Assembly (NCBI GenBank): GCA_029279965.1
Contig: JAJUHJ010000005.1
Span: 1-53,280, forward strand
DNA from: Phyllobacteriaceae bacterium
Lineage (GTDB): Bacteria > Pseudomonadota > Alphaproteobacteria > Rhizobiales > Rhizobiaceae
Reading direction: 5' to 3'
Length of the DNA stretch: 53,280 nt
Both the position numbers and the translations under genes were made by a program. The notes beneath the pieces are model-generated. The model ran no database searches. It was not told the origin of the DNA and worked only from the letters and a program-made list of their open reading frames with translations. This document shows, one piece after another, positions 39,497 to 47,588 of this stretch. Positions within the stretch are counted from its first letter, which is position 1. Every line of letters begins with the position of its first letter.

Positions 39497-40585
39497 CTAA
39501 AGGTGGAGCAGCGAGCGGCCCTTCTCATTGAAGAGGTGCATCTTGTCCGGTGCGGCGGCCAGCGAAACGATCTCGCCGCGGTTGAAACGCTGCACGCCTG
39601 GCAGCTTGACGACGATGGGCTCTGGTGCATTCTCGACGTCGAGGTAGACATTCGTCACCTCTCCCAGAGACTCCACAATGTTGACGCGCCCGTCAATAAG
39701 CCCGTTGCCGTTGGAGGCAACGGTGAGATCCTCCGGCCTGACGCCGAAGTGGACCTCCGCGCCAGCCATGTCGGCCGGGGAGGGGATAGGAAGGTCGGCC
39801 TTCCGCTCGCCAAGCCTAATCGTCGTCTTCTCGCCGGTCTGATCGATCCGGGCACGTTGCACGTTCATGGCCGGTGAGCCGATAAACTGAGCGACGAAAA
39901 GATTGGCGGGCCTCTCGTATAGCTCGATCGGGGGGCCTACCTGCTCAACGTTACCGGCGGAAAGAACGACGATGCGGTCGGCGAGCGTCATCGCCTCGAC
40001 CTGATCGTGGGTGACGTAGATCATGGTGGAGTCGGGCATCGACTCTTTCAATTTGGCAATCTCGATGCGGGTGGCAACGCGCAGCGCGGCATCCAGATTG
40101 GACAAAGGCTCGTCAAAGAGGAAGACTTTCGGGTTGCGCACAATGGCCCGGCCGATGGCCACACGCTGGCGCTGCCCGCCCGAAAGCGCCTTTGGAAGAC
40201 GGTTGAGATAAGGCGTAAGCTGCAGGATTTCGGCGGCCTCGCGCACACGCTTCTCAATATCCGCTTTCGGCGCCTTGGCGATTTTCATGCCAAAGGCCAT
40301 GTTGTCGTATACGCTCATATGCGGATAAAGCGCGTATGACTGGAAAACCATGGCGATTCCGCGCTGAGAAGGCGGAATGTCGTTTACCCGCTCCTCCCCG
40401 ATATACATATCGCCGCCAGTGATCGATTCCAGCCCCGCGATCATGCGCAGAAGCGTGGATTTTCCGCAGCCGGAGGGCCCGACGAACACCACGAACTCAC
40501 CGGAGCGGATCTCCAGGTTGATGCCATGGATGACTGCCGTTGTTCCGTAGCTCTTCTTGATGTTCTTCATCAGAACGCCAGCCAT
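39497..40585 (-). CDS. aglK: sugar ABC transporter ATPase (AglK/UgpC type)
   Basis: A 362-residue MalK-class ATPase. Walker A is GPSGCGKST, signature LSGGQRQRVAIGRAI, Walker B VFLFDEPLSNLDA, and the C-terminal TOBE-type regulatory domain (VHFGVRPEDLTVASNG...) is present. The start at 40585 (MAGVLMKNIKKSYG) is the first ATG compatible with the fold. It ends the leftward four-gene importer operon and energises the AglF/AglG pair. Confidence 0.88.
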   Translation of the reverse strand: MAGVLMKNIKKSYGTTAVIHGINLEIRSGEFVVFVGPSGCGKSTLLRMIAGLESITGGDMYIGEERVNDIPPSQRGIAMVFQSYALYPHMSVYDNMAFGMKIAKAPKADIEKRVREAAEILQLTPYLNRLPKALSGGQRQRVAIGRAIVRNPKVFLFDEPLSNLDAALRVATRIEIAKLKESMPDSTMIYVTHDQVEAMTLADRIVVLSAGNVEQVGPPIELYERPANLFVAQFIGSPAMNVQRARIDQTGEKTTIRLGERKADLPIPSPADMAGAEVHFGVRPEDLTVASNGNGLIDGRVNIVESLGEVTNVYLDVENAPEPIVVKLPGVQRFNRGEIVSLAAAPDKMHLFNEKGRSLLHL

Positions 40586-40643
40586 CAGATATCTCCCGGT
40601 TACTTGATCCTTTGAACATCGCTCCACTGGATGTCGATTGGTC

Positions 40644-41777
40644 CTAGCCACCCTTGACGGAGCCCGCGAGCAATCCGCGGACAAGATAACGTTGCAGGGC
40701 GAAGAACACGACAATCGGGACGATGATGGCAACGAAGGCCGACGCCGTCAGGATTTCCCAGTTTCCGCCGCGCGAGCCCAGAAGTTCGCGTAAACGCCCG
40801 GTCATCACAAGCTGATCTTCATTGTTGCCGAGGAAGACAGTCGCCACGAGAAGGTCGTTCCAGACCCAAAGAAACTGGAAGATGGCGAATGAGGCGAGGG
40901 CGGGGAAGGAAAGCGGGAGGATGATTTTTCTGAAAATGTCGAAATCCGTCGCGCCGTCGACCTTGGCGCTTTCGATGATCTCGCGCGGCAGGCCGGCAAT
41001 ATAATTGCGCAAAAGATAGATCGCCAGCGGCAGGCCGAACCCTGTGTGCGCCAGCCAGATGCCGATATAGGATTTACCAACGCCAATGTCGTTGTAGAGC
41101 CGTAGGAGCGGTATGAGCGCCATCTGCAAGGGCACGACTAGAAGCCCGACGATGGTTGCTAGAAGAAGGGCGCGGCCGGGAAATTCCATCCAGGAGAGCG
41201 CATAGGCCGCATAGGCGGCGATAAGGATCGGGATGACCGTTGCGGGAATCGTAACAGTCATCGTGTTGATGAAACTTTGGCCGATCCCTTCGGAAAACAG
41301 CACCGTCTCATAATTGGCGGTGGTGAATTTCGGCGGCTCGACCGAGGTGAAGAACAGACGTTCGCCCCGGCGTCCCTCCGGCTGTTCAGGGTACGTAATG
41401 GAATAATCGCCATTTTCCTCGATGGTGATCATTCCGCCGTCCATCTCGGCGCTCGTGCCCGGTTCGAACTCTCCCGGGCGCTGGATCGAGGTGCCGAAGG
41501 CGCTCACCCGACCCGTATTTTCACCGAAGACATTTCCGCTGATGACCCATTGCCCGTGCTGTTGGACGGCCTCGTCCGGCGGGGCAGCGCGGGCCATCAT
41601 GCTCTGCTCGGAGGGGGTGAGGGCTGTCCACCAGCCGCTGACGACGAGCTGGTCCTTGTCGCGGAAAGAAGACACCAGAATGCCCAGTGTGGGTATCGTC
41701 CAGATCGCCACGAGCAGCAGTACAGAAATATTGACCGCCCAGACAAGCGCCGGACGTGCGCCGACTGCCGTGCTCAT
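40644..41777 (-). CDS. aglG: alpha-glucoside-type ABC permease (AglG/MalG-like)
   Basis: A 377-residue CUT1 permease. The first membrane segment (ALVWAVNISVLLLVAIWTIPTLGILVSSF) is followed by a periplasmic stretch of about 100 residues rich in acidic and polar residues, much longer than in MalG and typical of the AglG group. The EAA coupling motif appears as ESAKVDGATDFDIFRKIILP. The start at 41777 overlaps the AglF stop by four bases (ATGA). It imports alpha-glucosides or a related disaccharide. Confidence 0.85.
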   Translation of the reverse strand: MSTAVGARPALVWAVNISVLLLVAIWTIPTLGILVSSFRDKDQLVVSGWWTALTPSEQSMMARAAPPDEAVQQHGQWVISGNVFGENTGRVSAFGTSIQRPGEFEPGTSAEMDGGMITIEENGDYSITYPEQPEGRRGERLFFTSVEPPKFTTANYETVLFSEGIGQSFINTMTVTIPATVIPILIAAYAAYALSWMEFPGRALLLATIVGLLVVPLQMALIPLLRLYNDIGVGKSYIGIWLAHTGFGLPLAIYLLRNYIAGLPREIIESAKVDGATDFDIFRKIILPLSFPALASFAIFQFLWVWNDLLVATVFLGNNEDQLVMTGRLRELLGSRGGNWEILTASAFVAIIVPIVVFFALQRYLVRGLLAGSVKGG

Positions 41778-42928
41778 CGCATGTCCTTCCGTGCCTCGCG
41801 AATGTTCCAGATCATGATCGGCACCACCATGATCATGATCACAAGCGCTATGGTCGAGGCGCGGCCGAAGTCGAGGCCGCGGAACATCCAGTCGAACATG
41901 TAGTTGGCAAGCACCTGCGTTCCCCACTGCCCGTTGGTCATGGCGAGCACGATGTCGAAAACCTTCAGCACCAGGATGGTAATGGTTGTCCACACGACCG
42001 CGATGGTGCCCCAGATCTGCGGCACCTTGATCTTGTAGAATATCTGGAAGGGTGAGGCGCCATCGATGACCGCCGCCTCGATGGTTTCTTCCGGTATGCC
42101 ACGCAAGGCGGCAGACAGGATCACCATCGCAAAACCCGTCTGGATCCAGATGAGCACCACCATGAGGAAAAAATTGTTCCAGAAGGGAACTGTGATCCAG
42201 GCCTGCGGCGAGCCGCCCAGCAATGTGACGATGGCGTTCAGCAGCCCGATCTGTTCCGCGCCTTCCGGCCGGTAATCATAGATGAACTTCCAGATGACGC
42301 TGGCGCCGATGAAGGAGATCGCCATCGGCATGAAGATCAGGCTCTTGGCCAAGTTGCCCCATGAGATGCGGTCGGTCAGTGCCGCTGCGACAAGGCCGAA
42401 GAAGGTGGCGGCCGCCGGGACGACAAGCAGCCACAATATGTTGTTGCGCACACTTTCGCGAAACGCCCCGTCGCCGGCGAGCCACTGATAGTTGTAAAGA
42501 CCGACCCAGTTTTCGCCGGTGGGTCCGTAAAAGCTCAGGACGATCGAGTTGATGACCGGATAAACGAGATAGATCCCGAGCACGATGAGGGCCGGCCCGA
42601 GGAAGAGCCACGGGCGGATGGCGTTCGCCTTCGTCAGGTTGATCGCAATATTCGCGCCTGCCGCAGGATAGAACGTATCGAGCAGTTTGTTCGAACTCCA
42701 GAAATACCCGAAGCAGGCAGCCACACCGAGGAACATGACCACAATAGCGCCCAGCAGCCTGGAATCTGGCAGGATGAAGGCGAGGAGCGCGTAAACGGCC
42801 ACCGCACCGGCAATGCTGACCGCAAGGCCAATAGCCATGACAGCGAGTGTGACGGGGATCGTGGTCAAAAAGGATGCAAACCCCGTCCCATTGGCGGCCG
42901 GTCCCGTCGTCGCGTGAGTTACTGCCAC
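41774..42928 (-). CDS. aglF: alpha-glucoside-type ABC permease (AglF/MalF-like)
   Basis: A 384-residue CUT1 permease. It has an extra pair of N-terminal hydrophobic segments (TIPVTLAVMAIGLAVSIAGAV, LLGAIVVMFLGVAACFGYFW) before the standard six, as in AglF proteins. The coupling motif is EAAVIDGASPFQIFYKIKVP. It follows the receptor gene by 48 bases and overlaps AglG by four bases. It forms the membrane channel together with AglG. Confidence 0.85.
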   Translation of the reverse strand: MAVTHATTGPAANGTGFASFLTTIPVTLAVMAIGLAVSIAGAVAVYALLAFILPDSRLLGAIVVMFLGVAACFGYFWSSNKLLDTFYPAAGANIAINLTKANAIRPWLFLGPALIVLGIYLVYPVINSIVLSFYGPTGENWVGLYNYQWLAGDGAFRESVRNNILWLLVVPAAATFFGLVAAALTDRISWGNLAKSLIFMPMAISFIGASVIWKFIYDYRPEGAEQIGLLNAIVTLLGGSPQAWITVPFWNNFFLMVVLIWIQTGFAMVILSAALRGIPEETIEAAVIDGASPFQIFYKIKVPQIWGTIAVVWTTITILVLKVFDIVLAMTNGQWGTQVLANYMFDWMFRGLDFGRASTIALVIMIMVVPIMIWNIREARKDMR

Positions 42929-42976
42929 CTTCCTCCCTCCGCCGCGAGGATTGCTGTCGTCCTCCGGCTCGCCATC

Positions 42977-44338
42977 CTATTTAATGGCGTCCCATTCTCT
43001 TTGGATCATGTCTGCCACTTCCTCCGCGCTTGCGCCGCCGACGTAATTTATCATGCCGGTCCAGAACGCGCCGGCGCCGATACGGCCGGGCATCAGGTCG
43101 GAGCCATCAAAGCGGAACGTCGTCGCATTCGTCAGGATCTCACCCTGTGCGCGGAGCGCGTCACTGGCGTAGGCTTCCGGATTGGTGCCTGTGAACGGTG
43201 TCAGGAAGCCTCCTTGCGCCATCCAGATTTCGTGCGCGATAGGCGTTTTCAGAAACTCAATGAAGGCCCGCGCTGCCTCTGAATCGGTGGTGATGGCGAA
43301 GATATTCCCAGAGCCCAGGACGGGATTGCCGAGTTCCTTCTCCGCATACGCAGGCAGATAGAAGAAGTCGGCGTCCAGGCCTACTTCGACATCTTCCGGG
43401 AAGAAACTGGAAATGAAGGATGCCTGGCGGTGCATGTAGCATCCGGGTGGGAAGGAGAAGAGCCCTGCCGGGCTGTCGCGATAGTCGGTGGAGGCCACGC
43501 CTTCGGTCCCGCCGGCGACGAACTCGTCGTTGCGCGCGAACCAGCCGAATTCCTCAATGGCCGCAACGACCCGTTCATCGTTAAACGGGATCTCGTTGGT
43601 CACCCATTGGTCGTAAACGTCTGGCGCCTGGGTGCGCAGCATCATGTCTTCCACCCAATCGGTGGCCGGCCAGCCGGTTGCGCCGCCCGCGCCAAGCCCG
43701 ATGCACCAGGGTGTACCCCCATCTTCGACGATCTGCTCCGTCAGCGCCTGCAAATCCTCCATCGTCTCAGGCACTTCGTAGCCGGCATCCTCGAAATTCT
43801 CGGGCACATACCAGACAAGCGATTTCACGTCGGCCTTGAACGGGAAAGCGTAGAAGGATTCCGCATCATCTTCGCCCGCATAGGTGCCGAGATCGACCCA
43901 GGATTGGCCGGCGGCGTAATTCTCGGCCACCCAGGTCGCGGTTTCCTCGCCGAGCGGCGTCAGAAAGCCCTGCGCGGCCAGGCTGGCTGCCAGTCCGGGC
44001 TGCGGGAATACCGAGATATCCGGGGCGCTGCCGCCCTGCGTGTCGATGACGATCTGCTGCTCGAAGGAGTCGGATCCGGTGAAATCCACCGCCGCCCCCG
44101 TCGCCTCTTCGAAATAGGCGACGACGGTCTCGAACAACTCGCTTTCCTGTCCGAGCCATGTGCCGAAAATCGTTAGTTCCTGGCCGGACAGATCGTATTG
44201 AGAGGAAAAATCCTCGAAGCTTTGCCAATTGAAGCGGCTGTCCTCGCCCGGTGCGAAGGCGAGATCTCCATTCTGCGCGAAGGCGGTGCCGCCGAAGAAA
44301 ACCAGCATCGATGCGCCGGCAATCGTCCATTTCCTCAT
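42977..44338 (-). CDS. aglE: alpha-glucoside-type ABC substrate-binding protein (AglE-like)
   Basis: A 453-residue periplasmic sugar receptor. The start at 44338 gives a clear signal peptide (MRKWTIAGASMLVFFGGTAFAQ). Family-1 binding-protein features include ELTIFGTWLGQESELFETVVAYFEEATG, DISVFPQPG and a tail with FWTGMINYVGGASAEEVAD. AglE-type receptors in rhizobia bind trehalose, maltose and sucrose. The operon lacks the alpha-glucosidase gene and the LacI regulator that accompany agl genes in Sinorhizobium, so the substrate is less certain. Confidence 0.82.
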   Translation of the reverse strand: MRKWTIAGASMLVFFGGTAFAQNGDLAFAPGEDSRFNWQSFEDFSSQYDLSGQELTIFGTWLGQESELFETVVAYFEEATGAAVDFTGSDSFEQQIVIDTQGGSAPDISVFPQPGLAASLAAQGFLTPLGEETATWVAENYAAGQSWVDLGTYAGEDDAESFYAFPFKADVKSLVWYVPENFEDAGYEVPETMEDLQALTEQIVEDGGTPWCIGLGAGGATGWPATDWVEDMMLRTQAPDVYDQWVTNEIPFNDERVVAAIEEFGWFARNDEFVAGGTEGVASTDYRDSPAGLFSFPPGCYMHRQASFISSFFPEDVEVGLDADFFYLPAYAEKELGNPVLGSGNIFAITTDSEAARAFIEFLKTPIAHEIWMAQGGFLTPFTGTNPEAYASDALRAQGEILTNATTFRFDGSDLMPGRIGAGAFWTGMINYVGGASAEEVADMIQREWDAIK

Positions 44339-44651
44339 CGTCTCCTCCACAAAGCCTCTGTACGCCGAACCGGCAACCGGAATTCTTATTCCTCGCAACC
44401 CGCGCCGCAACGGAAAAATGTTCATTAAGACAGCGCCGTCAGGATTTGTAGCATTGAGCCGCACCATGCCCAAGTCAAGACGCCTAAGGACTGCCTGAAA
44501 CCCCTTTTTCAGCGCATCCGCAAACGTATGTTTACGATCGAACAAGGCGAATTCCGGGCCGCCGATCCGCATTGCATATCGTTCGTTGCGACTGAGATAT
44601 GGCAAGATAACAATTAAACATTGCACTAACATTATTTTAACGGCATAAAGA

Positions 44652-44688
44652 GGGGGTTACGGCCCGTTTGCTCCTGACCGTAACCCCC
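44652..44688 (-). terminator. 11-base perfect hairpin, terminator-like on the minus strand
   Basis: Arms GGGGGTTACGG (44652-44662) and CCGTAACCCCC (44678-44688) with a 15-base loop. Read on the minus strand it is followed by TCTTTAT, as in an intrinsic terminator. No gene ends here, so it may end an unannotated transcript that starts to its right. Confidence 0.5.
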
Positions 44689-44820
44689 ATCCTGGGATGC
44701 TGTTGGTTGGCAATTTATTGGTTCTGAAATGTATCCCAGAGTAGTCATATAGGTTGAGTAACCTGGTGTTGGCTGTGCCAAGTTACATAAAGGTTCCCCG
44801 CTGGTCGCTTCTGAAGCCTG

Positions 44821-44848
44821 CCGCCCCGGGGAAAAGCCCTGGTGGCGG
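44821..44848. other. GC-rich hairpin, possible part of a non-coding RNA
   Basis: CCGCC then CCGGGG pair with CCCTGG then GGCGG, with one bulged base, one G-U pair and an AAAAG loop. It lies 130 bases from the terminator-like hairpin in the same gap. Together they could be parts of a structured RNA on the minus strand. No known RNA family was recognised. Confidence 0.35.
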
Positions 44849-45528
44849 GTTGGCCTCCACGACCGCGCCTGAAAAGGCTTAGGTGATGGAAATTCATAAA
44901 CACCACTATTTATAGTAAACGAGGAACGTTACTCCCCTAGTCCAACTTTCCGCGCGTGTCGATAGTTTGTTTGTGCACAAGCCGTATCTCACGCCTTTGT
45001 GAGTTCGCTTCGCAGGCCATGGGTATGGCGGGAGCCGTTCACCCTGCGTTGCATGAACATGAAAGCCCACCTCCGGGAAACTGGCCGATGCCCGAGCGGA
45101 CTGTCCTGAGGCTTGCCGAACCTGAATATATTGATGGCTTTGCGCGAATCTGTTCGGACGCCTAAGGCGTTGCCGCTATTCAACCTGTGGGTGGCGCTTC
45201 GAAACCATACAGATTTTTTCGGCGGAACGGGGCGGATTCCCCTGAACAGCAATGCTGGTGGTGTGTACACCGTCCGTCTCTGTGGCGCGTTTCTTTTGCC
45301 GACATGCCTTCACGTATCCGCCCGAAGACCGCCTTCAGCTTCAGAGAAACGCCGTACTTGTTCAGCGACATCCTGCGTTCTCAAGCATCTTGTATGACGC
45401 GCGGGCGCTATCCTCCGGCAGCAAACTGAAACCTTTCTCTCCGCGAGGAGGGTTGCGTGCGCCTGTCAGCAGAAACAGTCGGCCGCCTCGTACGGTTCAA
45501 ATGCACATCGCAACGTTTTCTGATCCTC

Positions 45529-45550
45529 TTGCAAATGGTTTGCAATTGCA
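45529..45550. promoter_or_regulatory. Mur/Fur-family-like operator of the sit operon
   Basis: Perfect inverted repeat TTGCAAA-TGG-TTTGCAA (45529-45545) continues into a second palindrome TGCAATTGCA (45541-45550). It lies about 70 bases before the first frame of the sit operon. Rhizobial manganese-responsive Mur sites have TGCAA-type half sites, so metal repression of the operon is likely. Which regulator binds cannot be decided here. Confidence 0.6.
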
Positions 45551-45618
45551 TTATTGAAGTTCGGGTTTGGTGCAGGTCGCATCTGAACCGCGATCGCCAC
45601 CACAGGTGAGGAGCATTG

Positions 45619-45771
45619 ATGACGGCAAATAAGCGAAAGCGCATCTCATCCCGCAGGGAACAGGTGGTTTGCCGAAATCTTTTGCAAACGGATCGCAGTT
45701 TCACGCGATCACGCGATGAAGGAGGCCGATACATGGAAGCAAAGCGCAACGAGCTGGAGAAAACGGCGTGA
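45619..45771 (+). CDS. small leader ORF coupled to sitA
   Basis: A 50-codon basic frame with GAGGAG before its ATG; its stop TGA overlaps the GTG start of sitA (GTGA). Inside it, an AAGGAGG site followed by ATG at 45733 would make a 12-residue peptide (MEAKRNELEKTA) with the same stop. Either way, translation of a leader would feed ribosomes into sitA. The product is not recognised and may matter only for coupling. Confidence 0.4.
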   Translation: MTANKRKRISSRREQVVCRNLLQTDRSFTRSRDEGGRYMEAKRNELEKTA

Positions 45772-46739
45772 CCGGTATCAAGCGGCGCGCATTCCTGATG
45801 GGCATGGCATGGGCGGCCTTGCCGGCAGCGCTCCCCTCACCGGCATTTGCACAGGAGAAGCTCAGCCTTGTTGCGACCACCGGCATGATTGCTGATGCTG
45901 CCCGGCAGATAGGCGGGGATCTCGTCAATGTGCAAGGTCTGATGGGGGCCGGCGTGGACCCGCATGCATATCGTCAGACCCGCACCGACATTCTCGCTAT
46001 GATCAGGGCCGATCTGGTGCTCTGGCACGGTCTGTATCTGGAAGCCCAGATGGAGGACTTCATGTATTCGCTTGCGGCGCGGCGTCCGACCGTGGCTGTG
46101 GCGGAGACGCTTCCACGCGACAACCTCCTGTCGCACGATTCCTACAAGGATCAGTACGATCCTCATGTCTGGATGGACCCGCAATTGTGGTCCATTGTTG
46201 TCGCCGCAATTCGCGAGGCTTTGATCGAAGCCATGCCGGATGAAGCGGCTCGTTTCCACGCCAATGCCGAACGTCACCTTGCAGAGATCGGGGCGCTCGA
46301 AGAGTACTCCCGGAAAGTACTGGCAAGTGTGCCGGAGGAAAGCCGTGTCCTGGTCACCGCTCACGATGCGTTCAGCTATTTCGGGCGCGCGTATGGTTTT
46401 GAGGTCCTCGGGATACAGGGGATGTCGACCCAGAGCGAGGCTGGGCTGAACAGGATTGCAGAATTGGTCGACATCCTTGTGGAACGGAGGATCGGGGCCG
46501 TCTTTGTTGAATCGTCCGTATCGGACCGAAGCATACGTGCGCTCGTGGAAGGTGCCGCCGCCCGTGGCCATACGGTTGGTGTGGGAGGCCAACTCTTCTC
46601 CGATGCGATGGGGCCGGCCGGTAGCTATGAGGGGACCTATATCGGCATGATCGATCACAATGTGACGACGATCACCCGTGGCCTTGGCGGCAATGCTCCC
46701 CAGCGTGGAATGCAGGGCCGCCTGAGGACCGCCGCATGA
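45768..46739 (+). CDS. sitA: manganese/iron ABC substrate-binding protein
   Basis: A 323-residue cluster A-I (TroA/MntC/SitA-type) metal receptor starting at GTG. The signal peptide contains KRRAFLM, a twin-arginine-like motif, before the hydrophobic core. Metal ligands are readable: His in GVDPHAY, His in DPHVW, the acidic residue of ESSVSDR and the Asp of MIDHN. There is no histidine-rich loop of the kind found in ZnuA, which favours manganese or iron over zinc. The start overlaps the leader frame, and the stop overlaps sitB by four bases. Confidence 0.9.
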   Translation: MTGIKRRAFLMGMAWAALPAALPSPAFAQEKLSLVATTGMIADAARQIGGDLVNVQGLMGAGVDPHAYRQTRTDILAMIRADLVLWHGLYLEAQMEDFMYSLAARRPTVAVAETLPRDNLLSHDSYKDQYDPHVWMDPQLWSIVVAAIREALIEAMPDEAARFHANAERHLAEIGALEEYSRKVLASVPEESRVLVTAHDAFSYFGRAYGFEVLGIQGMSTQSEAGLNRIAELVDILVERRIGAVFVESSVSDRSIRALVEGAAARGHTVGVGGQLFSDAMGPAGSYEGTYIGMIDHNVTTITRGLGGNAPQRGMQGRLRTAA

Positions 46740-47569
46740 GGAGATCGCCGGATATGACACTTGCTGCGCTGGAGCTGGCCCGTGATGAGGGGAGGATCGC
46801 TCCCTTCCCGGCCGATCAAAGCCCGCTTGTCATCCGGGAGCTGACCGTCTCCTATGGAGACAAGCCGGCGGTGTTCTCGCTGGATGCGGCGATCGAGCCC
46901 GAATCCATGACCGCCATCGTCGGGCCGAACGGCGCGGGCAAGTCGACGCTGCTCAAGGCCGCCCTCGGTATCGTGCCGCGTCTTTCCGGCCGCATTCTCG
47001 TATTCGGCCAGCCTATTTCGCAGAGCATGCATCGCATCGCCTATGTGCCGCAGCGCGCATCTGTGGACTGGGATTTCCCCACGCGTGTCATCGACGTGGT
47101 GCTGATGGGCCTTTACCGTGAACTCGGGTTTCTGCGTCCCGTGCGGCGTCATCACCGCGAACGGGCACTCGCCTGCCTCGATCGTGTCGGCATGGCGGAC
47201 TTTGCCACGCGCCAGATCGGCCAGCTTTCCGGCGGCCAGCAGCAGCGTGTCTTCCTCGCTCGGGCACTGGCGCAGAATGCCGAGCTTTACCTGCTGGACG
47301 AGCCGCTTGCCGGCGTTGATGCGGCCACCGAAAAGGCCGTCATCGACGTCTTGAAAACGCTGAAGGTGGAGCATCGGACCGTGGTTTGCGTGCACCATGA
47401 TCTGGCGACCGTTGGTGATTATTTCGACAATGTGCTGCTTATCAACGGCCGCAAAATCGCCGAAGGGCCGGTCACCACGACATTCACAGCCGAGAATCTG
47501 CAGAAGACATATGGCGGGCGGCTGGCCACCGCGCATATCGACGAACTGAAGCTTCCGGCAGCGTCGTAG
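46736..47569 (+). CDS. sitB: manganese/iron ABC ATP-binding protein
   Basis: A 277-residue ATPase with Walker A GPNGAGKST, signature LSGGQQQRVFLARAL and Walker B LYLLDEPLAGVD, plus the switch His in VCVHHD. It begins at ATG 46736 overlapping the sitA stop (ATGA); an ATG at 46754 is a second possibility. YVPQRASVDWDFPTRVIDVVLMG is typical of the Mn/Zn/Fe importer ATPases. It powers SitC and SitD. Confidence 0.92.
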   Translation: MRRSPDMTLAALELARDEGRIAPFPADQSPLVIRELTVSYGDKPAVFSLDAAIEPESMTAIVGPNGAGKSTLLKAALGIVPRLSGRILVFGQPISQSMHRIAYVPQRASVDWDFPTRVIDVVLMGLYRELGFLRPVRRHHRERALACLDRVGMADFATRQIGQLSGGQQQRVFLARALAQNAELYLLDEPLAGVDAATEKAVIDVLKTLKVEHRTVVCVHHDLATVGDYFDNVLLINGRKIAEGPVTTTFTAENLQKTYGGRLATAHIDELKLPAAS

Positions 47570-47588
47570 GGAAAGCGAGGACTTGTCC

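Larger units (their letters stand above)
44339..45528. other. 1.2-kb gap without a recognisable gene
   Basis: Between the aglE start and the sit operator. It holds short frames on both strands, none with both a good ribosome site and protein-like sequence. The left part (44400-44650) is AT-rich and may contain the agl promoter; 44652-44848 contains two strong hairpins (listed separately). One 63-codon frame on the minus strand (45180-45371, beginning MSLNKYGVSLKLKAVFG) is the only slightly protein-like one. No LacI-type regulator remnant was recognised. Confidence 0.5.

Noticed and set aside
44700-45200. Possible tmRNA, 6S, SRP or RNase P RNA in the long gap
   Set aside because: None of the diagnostic sequence cores of these RNAs could be found; only generic hairpins are present.
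45180-45371. 63-codon minus-strand frame beginning MSLNKYGVSLKLKAVFG
   Set aside because: The N-terminus looks slightly protein-like, but the ribosome site is weak, the tail is Cys/His/Arg-rich and no family was recognised.
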